Below, one piece after another: positions 41,881 to 50,879 of a DNA stretch of 64,000 nt; within the stretch, counting starts at the first letter, position 1; every line of letters begins with the position of its first letter. This DNA is from an uncultured Rhodoferax sp. (GTDB taxonomy: Bacteria > Pseudomonadota > Gammaproteobacteria > Burkholderiales > Burkholderiaceae_C), in assembly GCF_946221635.1 (NCBI RefSeq), contig NZ_CAMIHB010000005.1, positions 131,898-195,897 on the forward strand, in the 5' to 3' direction. A program made the translations under genes and the position numbers. The notes below the pieces were generated by a model. It did not search any database, was not told the origin of the DNA, and saw only the letters and a program-made list of their open reading frames with translations.

Positions 41881-42524
41881 CAGAAACGGCGCTCCAGCAC
41901 CATCTGGTCGTTGGTGCGCGTCATCTGGAAACGGCTCAGAAAGCTGTTCCCCAACAGGATGTAGGGCATGCTGCCGGGGGACACAATGGCATCCACCCCA
42001 CTGACCAACACGTCGCCCACACGCACCGTATCCAGCGTCACGCGCCAGCCTTGTGTTACCCCGTTGGCGGTGTTCATCTGCACGGTCTGGCCGTTCTGGT
42101 AACTCAGGCCGATGCGCTTGGCATCGGCCACGCTCATGGCGACCGTGGTGGCACCCGTGTCCACCATGAACTGCACGATACGGCCGTTGATCTGGCCTTC
42201 GCTCATGAAATGGCCCCCCGGGCCCGCGGCCAGCACCACCCGGCTGCCGCTGAGCTGCTGGCCGGCGCCGCTGCCCACGCTGGCCGGTGCGTCGCCCACG
42301 CGCAGGGTCTGGCGCTTGCCGGCCACTTCCAGCGTGATCTGCTCGCCCTGAATGGCCACCACTTTCACGCCCTTGTGCGTTTCGCCCACGGCCACGGCCT
42401 TGGGAAACCCGCCATCGACGATCAGCAGCGCCTTGCTCCCCAGCGTGCCGTTGATCGCCACCGTCTGCGCCCCCAGTGGGGCAGCCAGCAGGGCGGCAAC
42501 GGCCAGAGCCAGGGCGCGGCGCAT
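41880..42524 (-). CDS. exported retropepsin-like aspartic protease
   Basis: A 214-residue protein with a signal peptide (residues 1-20, ending PLGAQ) and a clan AA aspartic protease domain of the TIGR02281 type. The catalytic motif is FMVDTGATTVAMS with Asp122; the C-terminal SMPYILLGNSFLSRFQMTR is the second family hallmark. A single domain implies a homodimer in the periplasm. Substrate unknown. It lies 5 bases downstream of yajQ and overlaps the HD-GYP-like gene by 1 base. Confidence 0.88.
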   Translation of the reverse strand: MRRALALAVAALLAAPLGAQTVAINGTLGSKALLIVDGGFPKAVAVGETHKGVKVVAIQGEQITLEVAGKRQTLRVGDAPASVGSGAGQQLSGSRVVLAAGPGGHFMSEGQINGRIVQFMVDTGATTVAMSVADAKRIGLSYQNGQTVQMNTANGVTQGWRVTLDTVRVGDVLVSGVDAIVSPGSMPYILLGNSFLSRFQMTRTNDQMVLERRF

Positions 42525-42529
42525 GGTGC

Positions 42530-43015
42530 TTAGTCCCGGAAGTTGTTGAAGTCCAGCGGCACGTCCGTCACGTCCTTGCGGATCAGCGCCATGGCCGCTT
42601 GCAGGTCGTCGCGCTTGGCGCCGGTGACGCGCACTTTTTCTTCCTGGATGGCGCTTTGCACCTTGAGCTTGCTTTCCTTGATCAGCTTCTGGATCTTCTT
42701 GGCCAGCTCGGACTCAATGCCGCTCTTGACCTTGACCACGCGCTTGACCTTGTCGCCGCCCATCTTCTGCAGATCGCCAATGTCCAGAAAGCGCACATCC
42801 ACGCTTTGCTTGGTGAGTTTGTTGCGCAAAACGTCCAGAATCTGGTCGATTTGGAAGTCTGCGTCACCGATCACGGTGATTTCTTTGTCCTTGATTTCGA
42901 TAGAGGCCGACGTGCCCTTGAAATCAAAACGGGTACCAATTTCCTTGGCGGCGTTGTCCACGCCATTGCGCACCTTGACCAGGTCAGGCTCGCACACGGT
43001 ATCAAAAGAAGGCAT
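42530..43015 (-). CDS. yajQ: YajQ family nucleotide-binding protein
   Basis: A 161-residue YajQ/UPF0234 protein starting MPSFDTVCEPDLVKVRNGVD, with the conserved TRFDFKGT, DADFQIDQILDVL and C-terminal VPLDFNNFRD. Members bind nucleotides or RNA and, in Xanthomonas, c-di-GMP. The presence of a degenerate HD-GYP gene two genes downstream is suggestive but not proof of a c-di-GMP link. Divergent from murB, 33 bases between starts. Confidence 0.95.
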   Translation of the reverse strand: MPSFDTVCEPDLVKVRNGVDNAAKEIGTRFDFKGTSASIEIKDKEITVIGDADFQIDQILDVLRNKLTKQSVDVRFLDIGDLQKMGGDKVKRVVKVKSGIESELAKKIQKLIKESKLKVQSAIQEEKVRVTGAKRDDLQAAMALIRKDVTDVPLDFNNFRD

Positions 43016-43048
43016 AGCGGTAAGAGTTTGAATGCGAAAATCAACCCA

Positions 43049-44122
43049 ATGTTAGTCGAGAACAACGTCCCCCTGCAGGGATTGAATACCTTCCGTATCG
43101 TCGCCAAAGCCCACCAGCTGGTGCGCGTGCGCTCCGAGGCCGATATCCACGCCCTGCTGGCCGATCCGGCCCTGGCCGCGGCCCCCAAATTCGTGCTGGG
43201 CGGTGGCAGCAACATCGTGCTCACTGGCGACGTCAAACCCCTGGTGCTCAAGGTGGAAGTGGCCGGCCGCCGCGTGGTGGCCGAGACCGATCGCCACGTC
43301 ATCGTCGAAGCCGGCGCCGGCGAGGTCTGGCACGACTTCGTCACCTGGACGCTGGACCAAGGCCTGCCCGGCCTGGAGAACATGGCCCTCATCCCCGGCA
43401 CCGTGGGCGCGTCGCCCGTGCAAAACGTGGGCGCCTACGGCGTGGAGCTGCAAGACCGCTTTGACTCGCTCGACGCGGTGGACCTGCAAACCGGCCACGT
43501 CTTTACCCTGAACGCCGCGCAGTGCGCCTTTGGCTACCGCGATTCCGTCTTCAAGCACAGCAGCCAGCCCGGGGCCGATGGCACCCACCAGGCCCTGGGC
43601 CTGAAGGACCGCGCCCTCATCTTGCGTGTGCGCTTTGCGCTGCCCAAGGCCTGGAAGCCCGTGCTGGGCTATGCCGATCTGGAGCGCAAGATGCTGGAGA
43701 CCGGAATCAGCCAACCCACGGCCCGCCAGATTTACGACTGGATTTGCGAGGTGCGCCGCGCCAAGCTGCCCGACCCCACCCAGATCGGCAACGCCGGCAG
43801 CTTCTTCAAAAACCCCACCGTCACCCCCGAGCAGTGCGCCGACATCATTGCCCGCGACCCGAAAGTGGTGCACTACCCCCTGCACGACGGAAGCATCAAG
43901 CTCGCCGCCGGCTGGCTCATTGACGCCTGCGGCTGGAAAGGCAAAAGCGTGGGCCAGGCTGGTGTGTACGAGAAACAGGCCCTGGTGCTGGTAAACCGCG
44001 GCGCCGGGGTGAACGGCGAAGGCGCTACCGGCGGCGAGGTGATGACGCTGGCCAAAGCCATCCAGACCAGCGTGTACGAACGCTTCGGCATCCGCCTGGA
44101 GCCCGAACCCGTCGTCCTCTAA
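43049..44122 (+). CDS. murB: UDP-N-acetylenolpyruvoylglucosamine reductase
   Basis: A 357-residue FAD enzyme making UDP-N-acetylmuramate for peptidoglycan. FAD-binding residues in GGGSNIVLTGD (about residue 50) and NMALIPGTVGASPVQNVGAYG (about 112-132), catalytic Ser in IGNAGSFFKNP (about 252), and the E. coli-type C-terminal extension. ATG at 43049 (MLVENNVPLQGLNTF) gives the family N-terminus; upstream in-frame codons are antisense to yajQ. Confidence 0.95.
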   Translation: MLVENNVPLQGLNTFRIVAKAHQLVRVRSEADIHALLADPALAAAPKFVLGGGSNIVLTGDVKPLVLKVEVAGRRVVAETDRHVIVEAGAGEVWHDFVTWTLDQGLPGLENMALIPGTVGASPVQNVGAYGVELQDRFDSLDAVDLQTGHVFTLNAAQCAFGYRDSVFKHSSQPGADGTHQALGLKDRALILRVRFALPKAWKPVLGYADLERKMLETGISQPTARQIYDWICEVRRAKLPDPTQIGNAGSFFKNPTVTPEQCADIIARDPKVVHYPLHDGSIKLAAGWLIDACGWKGKSVGQAGVYEKQALVLVNRGAGVNGEGATGGEVMTLAKAIQTSVYERFGIRLEPEPVVL

Positions 44123-44145
44123 CCCCACCTCAGGAGCCCTCCGCC

Positions 44146-45114
44146 ATGGCTTCCATCCTCGTCCTCGGCGGCACCGGTTTTGTCGGTGCCCATGTGTGTG
44201 AACAGTTGGTGCGCGCCGGCTGGCAGGTTACCGTGGCCACCCGCAAGCGCCAGCACGCCCGGCGCGTGCAGCTGCTGCCCGGCCTCACGGTGCTGGAGCT
44301 GAATGTGCATGACGCCGCCGCCCTGGCCCGCGCCGTGCAGGGCCACCAGGCCGTGGTCAACCTGATTGCCGTGCTGCATGGCAACGCCGCCCGGTTTGAC
44401 GCCGTGCATGTGCAGCTGCCCCGCAGCCTGGCCCAGGCCTGCAGCAGCGCGGGCGTGCAGCAGCTGGTGCACGTGAGCGCGCTGGGGGCCAACAGCGCCC
44501 AGCCCGACGCTGCGCCCTCGCTCTACCTGCGCAGCAAAAGCCAGGGCGAAGCCGCCTTGCAGCAAGCCGCAGCGTCCGCCCCCTGGCGCCTCACGCTGCT
44601 GCGCCCCAGCGTCATCTTTGGGGCCGAAGACAAGTTCCTCAACATGTTCGCCAGCCTGCAAAAGGTGTTCCCCCTCATGCCCCTGGCCGGGGCCGACGCG
44701 CGCTTTCAGCCCGTGTGGGTGCAAGACGTGGCGCAGGCCGTGGTGCGCAGCCTGCAGCCCGGCAGCCCCGCCGTGGTGGAGGCCTGTGGCCCCGATGTGT
44801 TCACGCTGCGCCAGCTGGTGCAACAGGCGGGGCAATGGGCTGGCGTCAACGAAGGGCGCGGCCGCTCCGTCATCGGCCTGCCGCAATGGATGGGCAGCCT
44901 GCAGGCCCTGGCCATGGAATGCCTGCCGGGCGAACCCCTCATGAGCCGCGACAACCTCGCCTCCATGCGCGTGGACAACGTCGCCACCGGCCAAGTGCCC
45001 GGCCTGCAGGCCCTGGGCATCACCCCCGCCGCGCTGCCCCCCATCGCCCAAGACTACCTGCGCCGCCACAGCGCAGACTACGGCCTGCTGGGCGTGCGCA
45101 TGAAGCGCTATTGA
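44146..45114 (+). CDS. NDUFA9-like NAD(P)-binding protein
   Basis: A 322-residue Rossmann-fold protein of the atypical SDR type related to complex I accessory subunit NDUFA9. The nucleotide motif GGTGFVGAHV is at residues 8-17; VVNLIAVLHG and HVSALGANS follow, and YLRSKSQGE stands at the usual YxxxK position. Bacterial relatives are annotated as NADH dehydrogenase subunits or sugar-nucleotide epimerases without firm biochemistry. It follows murB by 23 bases. Confidence 0.85.
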   Translation: MASILVLGGTGFVGAHVCEQLVRAGWQVTVATRKRQHARRVQLLPGLTVLELNVHDAAALARAVQGHQAVVNLIAVLHGNAARFDAVHVQLPRSLAQACSSAGVQQLVHVSALGANSAQPDAAPSLYLRSKSQGEAALQQAAASAPWRLTLLRPSVIFGAEDKFLNMFASLQKVFPLMPLAGADARFQPVWVQDVAQAVVRSLQPGSPAVVEACGPDVFTLRQLVQQAGQWAGVNEGRGRSVIGLPQWMGSLQALAMECLPGEPLMSRDNLASMRVDNVATGQVPGLQALGITPAALPPIAQDYLRRHSADYGLLGVRMKRY

Positions 45115-45134
45115 GGGCACTGGCGGTGCAAGCC

Positions 45135-45174
45135 GCTATGGTTTTAATAGCTGCTCGCGCAACATCCACGGCCT
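45135..45174 (+). repeat. dispersed 48-bp repeat, copy 10
   Basis: GCTAT-GGTTTTA-ATAGC (perfect 5-bp hairpin), then TGCTCGCGCAACATCCACG, then GCCTG. It lies in the gap after the NDUFA9-like gene, just left of the Fic/restriction region. Confidence 0.8.
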
Positions 45175-45234
45175 GAAATGTCGATTTCATGGCCAATCCC
45201 TGGCATTGGGCCGTTCGGATTGCCGATGTGCGTG

Positions 45235-45312
45235 TTAAAGCCGATTTTCAAGCTTGTGCTGGTTGTTAAAGAATGCTTTAATTTGACGCAATCGTATTAA
45301 AGACATCTTTCG
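45235..45312 (+). promoter_or_regulatory. triple TTAAAG operator array upstream of fic
   Basis: Three TTAAAG boxes begin at 45235, 45266 and 45297, exactly 31 bases apart (about three helical turns). The second is a perfect dyad TTAAAG-AATG-CTTTAA and the third a near dyad TTAAAG-ACAT-CTTTCG; the first has TTAAAG-CCGA-TTTTCA. The last ends 4 bases before the fic ATG, so binding would block initiation. A repressor site array is the simplest reading. Confidence 0.6.
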
Positions 45313-45316
45313 TACC

Positions 45317-46462
45317 ATGCGCACCGCCGGCACCTACGCACCTTCCACCACCATGGGCGAGCTGGTGCAGGCCTTTGTGCCACACCCCTTGCCACCCGCC
45401 CAGCCCGCGCTGGCCCCCGAGAGCTATACCGAGGCCAACCGGGCGGCCGAGCTGGCGCTGGCCCGCCTGTCTGGCGTGGCCGGGCTGGTGCCCTCGGTGG
45501 ACTGGCTGCTCTACAGCGCCATCCGCAAAGAGGCGCTGCTCACCTCGCAGATAGAAGGCACCCAAGCCACGCTGGACGACCTGTTTGACGAAGAAGCTGG
45601 CTTTGCGGTGAGCAACACCGACGATGTGGAGGAAGTCACCAACTACCTGCGCGCCTTCAGGCTCGTTCAATCGCAGCTGCGTGACCCGGCAGGCCTGCCC
45701 ATTAGCGTGCGCCTGCTGTGCGACGCCCACCGCCTGCTGCTAGATGGCGCACGTGGCAACGGCAAGCAACCGGGCGAACTGCGCCGTTCCCAAAACTGGA
45801 TTGGCGGCACCCGCCCCGGCAACGCAGTGTTTGTGCCCCCACCACCCGAGCACGTGCCCACGCTGCTGGCTGATCTGCAGCGCTTCATTCACGACGAAAG
45901 CCAGGCCTTGCCGCCATTGGTGAAAGTCGCGCTCATCCACCAACAGTTTGAAACCATCCACCCCTATCTGGATGGCAACGGCCGCATCGGCCGCTTGCTG
46001 ATTGCTGCGCTGCTGGAACATTGGCGCCTGCTGCCAGAGCCCTTGATGTACCTCAGCGGCTACCTCAAGCAACACCAAGCCGAGTACTACCGCCGCCTGT
46101 CCACCGTACGCACCGATGGGGACTGGGAAGGCTGGGTGGCGTTCTTCTTGGAGGGCGTGGCCGTGGCCGCGCAGGATGCCGAGCGCAACATCGTGGCCAT
46201 TGCCACGCTGCTGGCAGCCGACCGCCGCGCCCTGTTGGCCGCACCCAAGGCTGGCCCCAGCAGCTACCGCTTGTTTGAAATGCTACCCATGATGCCGCGC
46301 TTCACGATCGACCAAGTGCGCCAGAAACTGGCCACCACATTTCCCACCGCTACAGCTGCGGTGAAGGTGCTGGAGGACTTGGGCATCGTCACAGAGCTGA
46401 CCGGGCAGAAGAAGAACCGCACGTACGGGTACCAAACCTATGTGGAGCTGTTGAGCCGTTGA
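45317..46462 (+). CDS. Fic-family protein with C-terminal winged helix
   Basis: A 381-residue Fic protein, expected to AMPylate a target. The catalytic motif HPYLDGNGRIGR is complete (about residues 215-226), and an N-terminal inhibitory motif T-S-Q-I-E-G of the (S/T)xxxE(G/N) type (about residues 76-81) makes it a class II, self-inhibited enzyme. The last 60 residues (FTIDQVRQKLATTFPTATAA, VKVLEDLGIVTELTGQKKN) look like a winged helix-turn-helix, so it may bind DNA and autoregulate through the upstream boxes. The gene stands alone, 71 bases before hsdM. Confidence 0.92.
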   Translation: MRTAGTYAPSTTMGELVQAFVPHPLPPAQPALAPESYTEANRAAELALARLSGVAGLVPSVDWLLYSAIRKEALLTSQIEGTQATLDDLFDEEAGFAVSNTDDVEEVTNYLRAFRLVQSQLRDPAGLPISVRLLCDAHRLLLDGARGNGKQPGELRRSQNWIGGTRPGNAVFVPPPPEHVPTLLADLQRFIHDESQALPPLVKVALIHQQFETIHPYLDGNGRIGRLLIAALLEHWRLLPEPLMYLSGYLKQHQAEYYRRLSTVRTDGDWEGWVAFFLEGVAVAAQDAERNIVAIATLLAADRRALLAAPKAGPSSYRLFEMLPMMPRFTIDQVRQKLATTFPTATAAVKVLEDLGIVTELTGQKKNRTYGYQTYVELLSR

Positions 46463-46533
46463 TTAAATTCAACACACTACAGTTGGTCTTTCGTTACTGA
46501 AGGCAGACTTCCATCCCCGTCACAATACCTTTA

Positions 46534-48372
46534 ATGAATCACCAAGCCCTCTCATCCTTCATCTGGTCTGTCGCTGATCTTCTTCGTGGCGATTACAAGC
46601 AATCTGAGTACGGACGCGTCATCCTTCCATTCACCGTGCTGCGCCGTTTGGACTGTGTATTGGAAGCTACCAAACCGGCAGTTCTGAAGGAGTTTGAAGC
46701 CAAGACAAAAGCTGGTCTGAACCCCGAGCCGTTCCTCCTGCGCAAGGCGGGTCAAAGCTTTTTCAACACCTCGCCGCTGGATCTGGTCAAGTTGCTGGGC
46801 GACCAGGACCACGTCCGCCAGAACCTCTACGCCTACGTGCAGGCGTTTTCCCCCTCTGCGCGGGACATCTTCGAGCGCTTTGACTTCTACACCCAGGTCG
46901 AGCGCCTTGCGAAGGCAAACCTGCTGTATCTGGTCACAGAGAAGTTCGCCAACATCGACCTCCACCCTGAGGCGGTAGACAACGCCAGCATGGGGCTGGT
47001 ATTTGAAGAGCTCATCCGCAAGTTCGCCGAAATCTCGAACGAAACCGCCGGGGAGCACTTCACGCCGCGTGAAGTTATACGCCTGATGGTGAACCTGCTC
47101 TTCATCGAAGACGACGATGTGCTCAGCGCGGGCAAGGCCGTGGTGCGCACCATCTACGACCCGACAGCGGGCACTGGTGGCATGCTGTCCACGGCTGGCG
47201 AATACCTGCTGGAGCACAACCCACAGGCCCGACTCACCATGTACGGCCAGGAGCTCAACGACGAGTCCTATGCCATTTGCAAGGCAGACATGCTCATTAA
47301 GGGCCAGCCGGTGGAGAACATCGTTGCTGGCAACACGCTTTCGGACGACGGCCACAGTGGTCGCAAGTTCGACTACATGCTTTCCAATCCACCGTTTGGC
47401 GTGGAATGGAAGAAGGTTGAGAAGGCGGTGCGGCAGGAGCACGAGAAAGAGGGGTTTGACGGCCGCTTTGGACCCGGCCTGCCGCGTGTGTCCGATGGGT
47501 CCATGCTCTTCCTCATGCACCTGCTTTCCAAGATGCGTCCCTCCAAAGACGGCGGTAGCCGCTTCGGCATTGTGCTGAACGGCTCGCCGCTGTTTACTGG
47601 TGGCGCTGGCAGCGGTGAGAGCGAAATTCGCAAGTACGTGCTGGAGAACGACCTGGTGGAGGCCATCGTCGGCCTGCCCACCGACATGTTCTACAACACC
47701 GGCATTGCCACCTATGTCTGGGTTCTATCTAACAAGAAGCCAGCTGTGCGCAAAGGCAAAGTGCAACTTATTGATGCCAGTGGTTTCTGGCAGAAGATGC
47801 GAAAGAGCCTGGGGAGTAAGCGCAAGGAAATGAGCGATGCACACATCGGTGTGGTCACGCGGCTGTTTGGTGACTTTGTTGAAGCCGAACGGGCAACTGT
47901 CTTGTGCGAAGACGGTAGCGAAGGCGGGCAATGGGTTGTGCCGGCAGGCGCAGCCCTACCCGCTGTACCAGCGGGCGGCAAGCTCAAGCGAGTGCCCATT
48001 TCCCGAATCTTTAGAAACGAAGATTTTGGTTACACGACCATCACCGTTGAGCGCCCGCTGAAGGACGAAGCTGGCAAACCCGTGCTGGGCAGCAAAGGCA
48101 AGCAAAAGGGTAAGCTGCAACCAGACAGCGCCTTGCGCGACACCGAAAACGTGCCGCTCTCGGACAACATCGCCGCCTACTTCAAGCGCGAAGTGCTGCC
48201 CCACGCGCCGGACGCCTGGATTGACGAAGAGAAGAGCAAAGTGGGCTACGAAATTCCCTTCAACCGCCATTTCTACGTCTTCGAGCCGCCGCGCAGCCTG
48301 CACGCCATTGACGACGAACTGAAAGCCGTTTCGGCCAACATCATGAAAATGTTAGAGGGCTTGGCGGAATGA
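46534..48372 (+). CDS. hsdM: type I restriction-modification, methyltransferase subunit
   Basis: A 612-residue N6-adenine methyltransferase subunit. The N-terminal HsdM helical domain (SSFIWSVADLLRGDYKQSEYG) is followed by the SAM-binding motif DPTAGTGGMLSTA (about residue 208) and catalytic NPPFG (about residue 285). With HsdS it methylates the host site; with HsdR it restricts unmodified DNA. First gene of the operon; its stop overlaps the hsdS start (ATGA). Slightly longer than many HsdM proteins owing to a C-terminal extension. Confidence 0.96.
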   Translation: MNHQALSSFIWSVADLLRGDYKQSEYGRVILPFTVLRRLDCVLEATKPAVLKEFEAKTKAGLNPEPFLLRKAGQSFFNTSPLDLVKLLGDQDHVRQNLYAYVQAFSPSARDIFERFDFYTQVERLAKANLLYLVTEKFANIDLHPEAVDNASMGLVFEELIRKFAEISNETAGEHFTPREVIRLMVNLLFIEDDDVLSAGKAVVRTIYDPTAGTGGMLSTAGEYLLEHNPQARLTMYGQELNDESYAICKADMLIKGQPVENIVAGNTLSDDGHSGRKFDYMLSNPPFGVEWKKVEKAVRQEHEKEGFDGRFGPGLPRVSDGSMLFLMHLLSKMRPSKDGGSRFGIVLNGSPLFTGGAGSGESEIRKYVLENDLVEAIVGLPTDMFYNTGIATYVWVLSNKKPAVRKGKVQLIDASGFWQKMRKSLGSKRKEMSDAHIGVVTRLFGDFVEAERATVLCEDGSEGGQWVVPAGAALPAVPAGGKLKRVPISRIFRNEDFGYTTITVERPLKDEAGKPVLGSKGKQKGKLQPDSALRDTENVPLSDNIAAYFKREVLPHAPDAWIDEEKSKVGYEIPFNRHFYVFEPPRSLHAIDDELKAVSANIMKMLEGLAE

Positions 48373-49721
48373 GTTTGCCGAGGTATCCGGAGTACAAGGA
48401 CAGCGGTGTGTCCTGGATTGGTCATGTTCCTTCTCACTGGAACATCGACCGCATCAAGGCATCAATCGCTTCAGCTCGAAATGGCATCTGGGGGGATGAG
48501 CCACAAGGTAATGAGAACGACATTGCTTGCGTTCGCGTCGCTGACTTCGACCGAGGACGTTTGCGGGTTAAGCAGCTCATTCCAACAATGCGCTCAGTTA
48601 CCGAAAAAGAGCGCGCAGATAGGGTTTTGAGGACAGGTGACCTACTGCTGGAGAAATCAGGTGGGGGAGAGTTGCAGCCTGTAGGTCAGATCGTGCTGTA
48701 TCAATTGAATACGCCTGCAGTTTGCTCCAACTTCGTTGCTCGGGTGGCGCTGAAGCCCGGTATGTGTGCGGACTACTGGAACTACGTCCACAGCGCCGCT
48801 TACGCTGTGGGCGTCAATGTCGGCTCCATTAATCAAACATCCGGCATCCAGAACCTTGACCAGGACCGCTACTTCAACGAGCGGGCGCCTTTCCCGCCAG
48901 AGCCTGAACAAACCGCCATCGCCGCCTTCCTCGACCGCGAAACCGCAAAAATCGATGCGCTGATTGCCGAGCAGGAAAAGCTCATCGCGTTGCTGGCCGA
49001 AAAGCGCCAGGCCACCATCTCCCACGCAGTCACCCGCGGTCTCAACCCCAATACGCCGATGAAGGACTCCGGCGTGGCCTGGCTGGGGGAGGTGCCTGCG
49101 CATTGGGGAGTAGCGGCGCTCAAGCGGCTTTGGAGTGTTACGGACTGTAAGCACATTACGGCAGAGTTCGTGGACGATGGTTATCCATTGGCCAGCATCC
49201 GCGAAGTTCAGTCCAGATACGTATCTCTTGATGCCGCGAAGCGAACCACTCAGTTGTACTACGAGCAATTGATAGATGGTGGCCGTAGGCCGCAGCCTGG
49301 CGACCTCATTTTTAGTCGCAACGCAACAGTCGGCGAGGTCGCTCAAGTGACGGATAAGCACCCCCTCTTTGCAATGGGACAAGACGTTTGTTTGTTGCGC
49401 AGACTGTCTCACAAATCGTCCAGTGACTTCATGCAATTTGTAATTTGCTCAGATATCGTTGTTGAGCAACTGAAGAACATCATGGTCGGCTCCACCTTCA
49501 AACGAGTGAACGTTGAAGAGATTCGCGCCTTGCAGGTTCCGATACCACCTCCCGATGAACAGTTCCAGATTGCTGCATTCATTGCAGAGGAAAACGAAAA
49601 GCTTGACGGTCTGGAAAAGGAAGCGGAGCGTGCTATCGATCTTCTGAAGGAGCGTCGTAGTGCCTTCATTGCCGCCGCCGTCACCGGTCAAATCGATGTG
49701 CGTGGCCTGGCAACGCTATAA
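48369..49721 (+). CDS. hsdS: type I restriction-modification, specificity subunit
   Basis: A 450-residue HsdS with the expected two-fold layout: target-recognition domain 1 (about residues 15-170), conserved helix 1 (EQTAIAAFLDRETAKIDALI, about 178-215), domain 2 (about 230-385) and conserved helix 2 (EQFQIAAFIAEENEKLDGLE, about 392-440). Each half opens with KDSGVxWxGxVPxHW (KDSGVSWIGHVPSHW and KDSGVAWLGEVPAHW). The domains set a bipartite DNA target that cannot be predicted here. Base composition of the recognition domains is lower in GC than neighbouring genes. Confidence 0.95.
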   Translation: MSLPRYPEYKDSGVSWIGHVPSHWNIDRIKASIASARNGIWGDEPQGNENDIACVRVADFDRGRLRVKQLIPTMRSVTEKERADRVLRTGDLLLEKSGGGELQPVGQIVLYQLNTPAVCSNFVARVALKPGMCADYWNYVHSAAYAVGVNVGSINQTSGIQNLDQDRYFNERAPFPPEPEQTAIAAFLDRETAKIDALIAEQEKLIALLAEKRQATISHAVTRGLNPNTPMKDSGVAWLGEVPAHWGVAALKRLWSVTDCKHITAEFVDDGYPLASIREVQSRYVSLDAAKRTTQLYYEQLIDGGRRPQPGDLIFSRNATVGEVAQVTDKHPLFAMGQDVCLLRRLSHKSSSDFMQFVICSDIVVEQLKNIMVGSTFKRVNVEEIRALQVPIPPPDEQFQIAAFIAEENEKLDGLEKEAERAIDLLKERRSAFIAAAVTGQIDVRGLATL

Positions 49722-49730
49722 ACTGCAACC

Positions 49731-50879
49731 ATGACCCGCGTCACCGTCCAACCCGCTCTATTCACCTGGGCGCGCCAGCGCGCCCGGTTGGATGAAGGCG
49801 CGTTGATGGCGCGGTTCCCCCACTTGCCGGAATGGGAAGCCGGTGAGGTGCAACCCACATTGCGTCAGTTGGAGCATTACGCCCAGGCGACGCATGCTCC
49901 GTTGGGATATTTCTTTCTGCCAGCACCCCCACAGGAGGCTGTACCCATTCCCGATTTCCGAACCATGGGCCAGGGTGTTCCACGTCTGAGTGCGGACCTG
50001 CTCGACGTTATTTACACCTGCCAAACTCGGCAGGCTTGGTACCGGGACGAAGCGCTTGTGAATGGTGAAACACCGCTGTCTTTTGTGGCAAGTGTGACCT
50101 TGGCTACACCGCCTGCAGATGCGGCGGGGCTGATTCGCCAGGCGCTGGGTTTCAGCGTGCAGGCGCGCAGCGAGTGTCCTAGCTGGACCGAGGCCTTGCG
50201 GCTGTTCATCACGCAAGCCGAGCAAGTCGGCGTGATGGTGATGGTCAGCGGCGTGGTGATGAACAATAACACCCGCCACTTGGACCCCAAGGAATTCCGA
50301 GGCTTTGCCTTGGCCGATGCCATTGCGCCATTGGTGTTCATCAATGGCGCCGACAGTAAGGCGGCCCAAATGTTCACGCTGGCGCATGAGCTGGCGCATT
50401 TGTGGCTGGGGCAGACGGCTTTGTCCAATCCACCGGTGGCCGAGGCTTCTGACCATGCGACTGAAACGTGGTGCAACCAAGTGGCGGCCGAACTATTGGT
50501 CCCGCAGGCCGACTTTCGTGCCGCACTGCAGCGCGGTGAAGCGATAGATATGGCCCAGCAGCGTTTGGCGCGGCATTTCAAGGTGAGTAGCTTGGTAGTG
50601 TTGCGCCGTATGCTGGATGTGGGTTGGCTCAACAAGGGCGCGTTTTGGGATGCCTACCGTGCAGAGGAAGAGCGCATAAGTGCCTTGGCTGCCCGAAGTG
50701 CAGGTGGGGGTGATTTCTACCGCACCACGGTGGCCCGCGTCAGCAAGCGTTTTGCACAGTCTTTGGTGGTGAGTACGTTGGAAGGACGAACGCTGTACCG
50801 CGATGCGTTTCGCATGCTGGGTATCGCGAAGCCGGGCACATTCAACGAGTTGGGCCGTACCTTGGGGTTTCCCACCTGA
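49731..50879 (+). CDS. ImmA/IrrE-type metalloprotease with N-terminal HTH-like region
   Basis: A 382-residue protein with a short N-terminal helix-turn-helix-like region (about residues 8-55, LPEWEAGEVQPTLRQLEHYAQATH) and a zinc protease motif LAHELAHLWLG (HExxH at about residues 217-221), the pattern of ImmA/IrrE regulators that cleave a repressor or act as antitoxin-like partners. It begins 9 bases after hsdS and its stop overlaps the next start (TGATG). Such proteases are frequently paired with DUF4411 genes, as here. Role inside the restriction operon is unknown; it may control the neighbour or the operon. Confidence 0.9.
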   Translation: MTRVTVQPALFTWARQRARLDEGALMARFPHLPEWEAGEVQPTLRQLEHYAQATHAPLGYFFLPAPPQEAVPIPDFRTMGQGVPRLSADLLDVIYTCQTRQAWYRDEALVNGETPLSFVASVTLATPPADAAGLIRQALGFSVQARSECPSWTEALRLFITQAEQVGVMVMVSGVVMNNNTRHLDPKEFRGFALADAIAPLVFINGADSKAAQMFTLAHELAHLWLGQTALSNPPVAEASDHATETWCNQVAAELLVPQADFRAALQRGEAIDMAQQRLARHFKVSSLVVLRRMLDVGWLNKGAFWDAYRAEEERISALAARSAGGGDFYRTTVARVSKRFAQSLVVSTLEGRTLYRDAFRMLGIAKPGTFNELGRTLGFPT

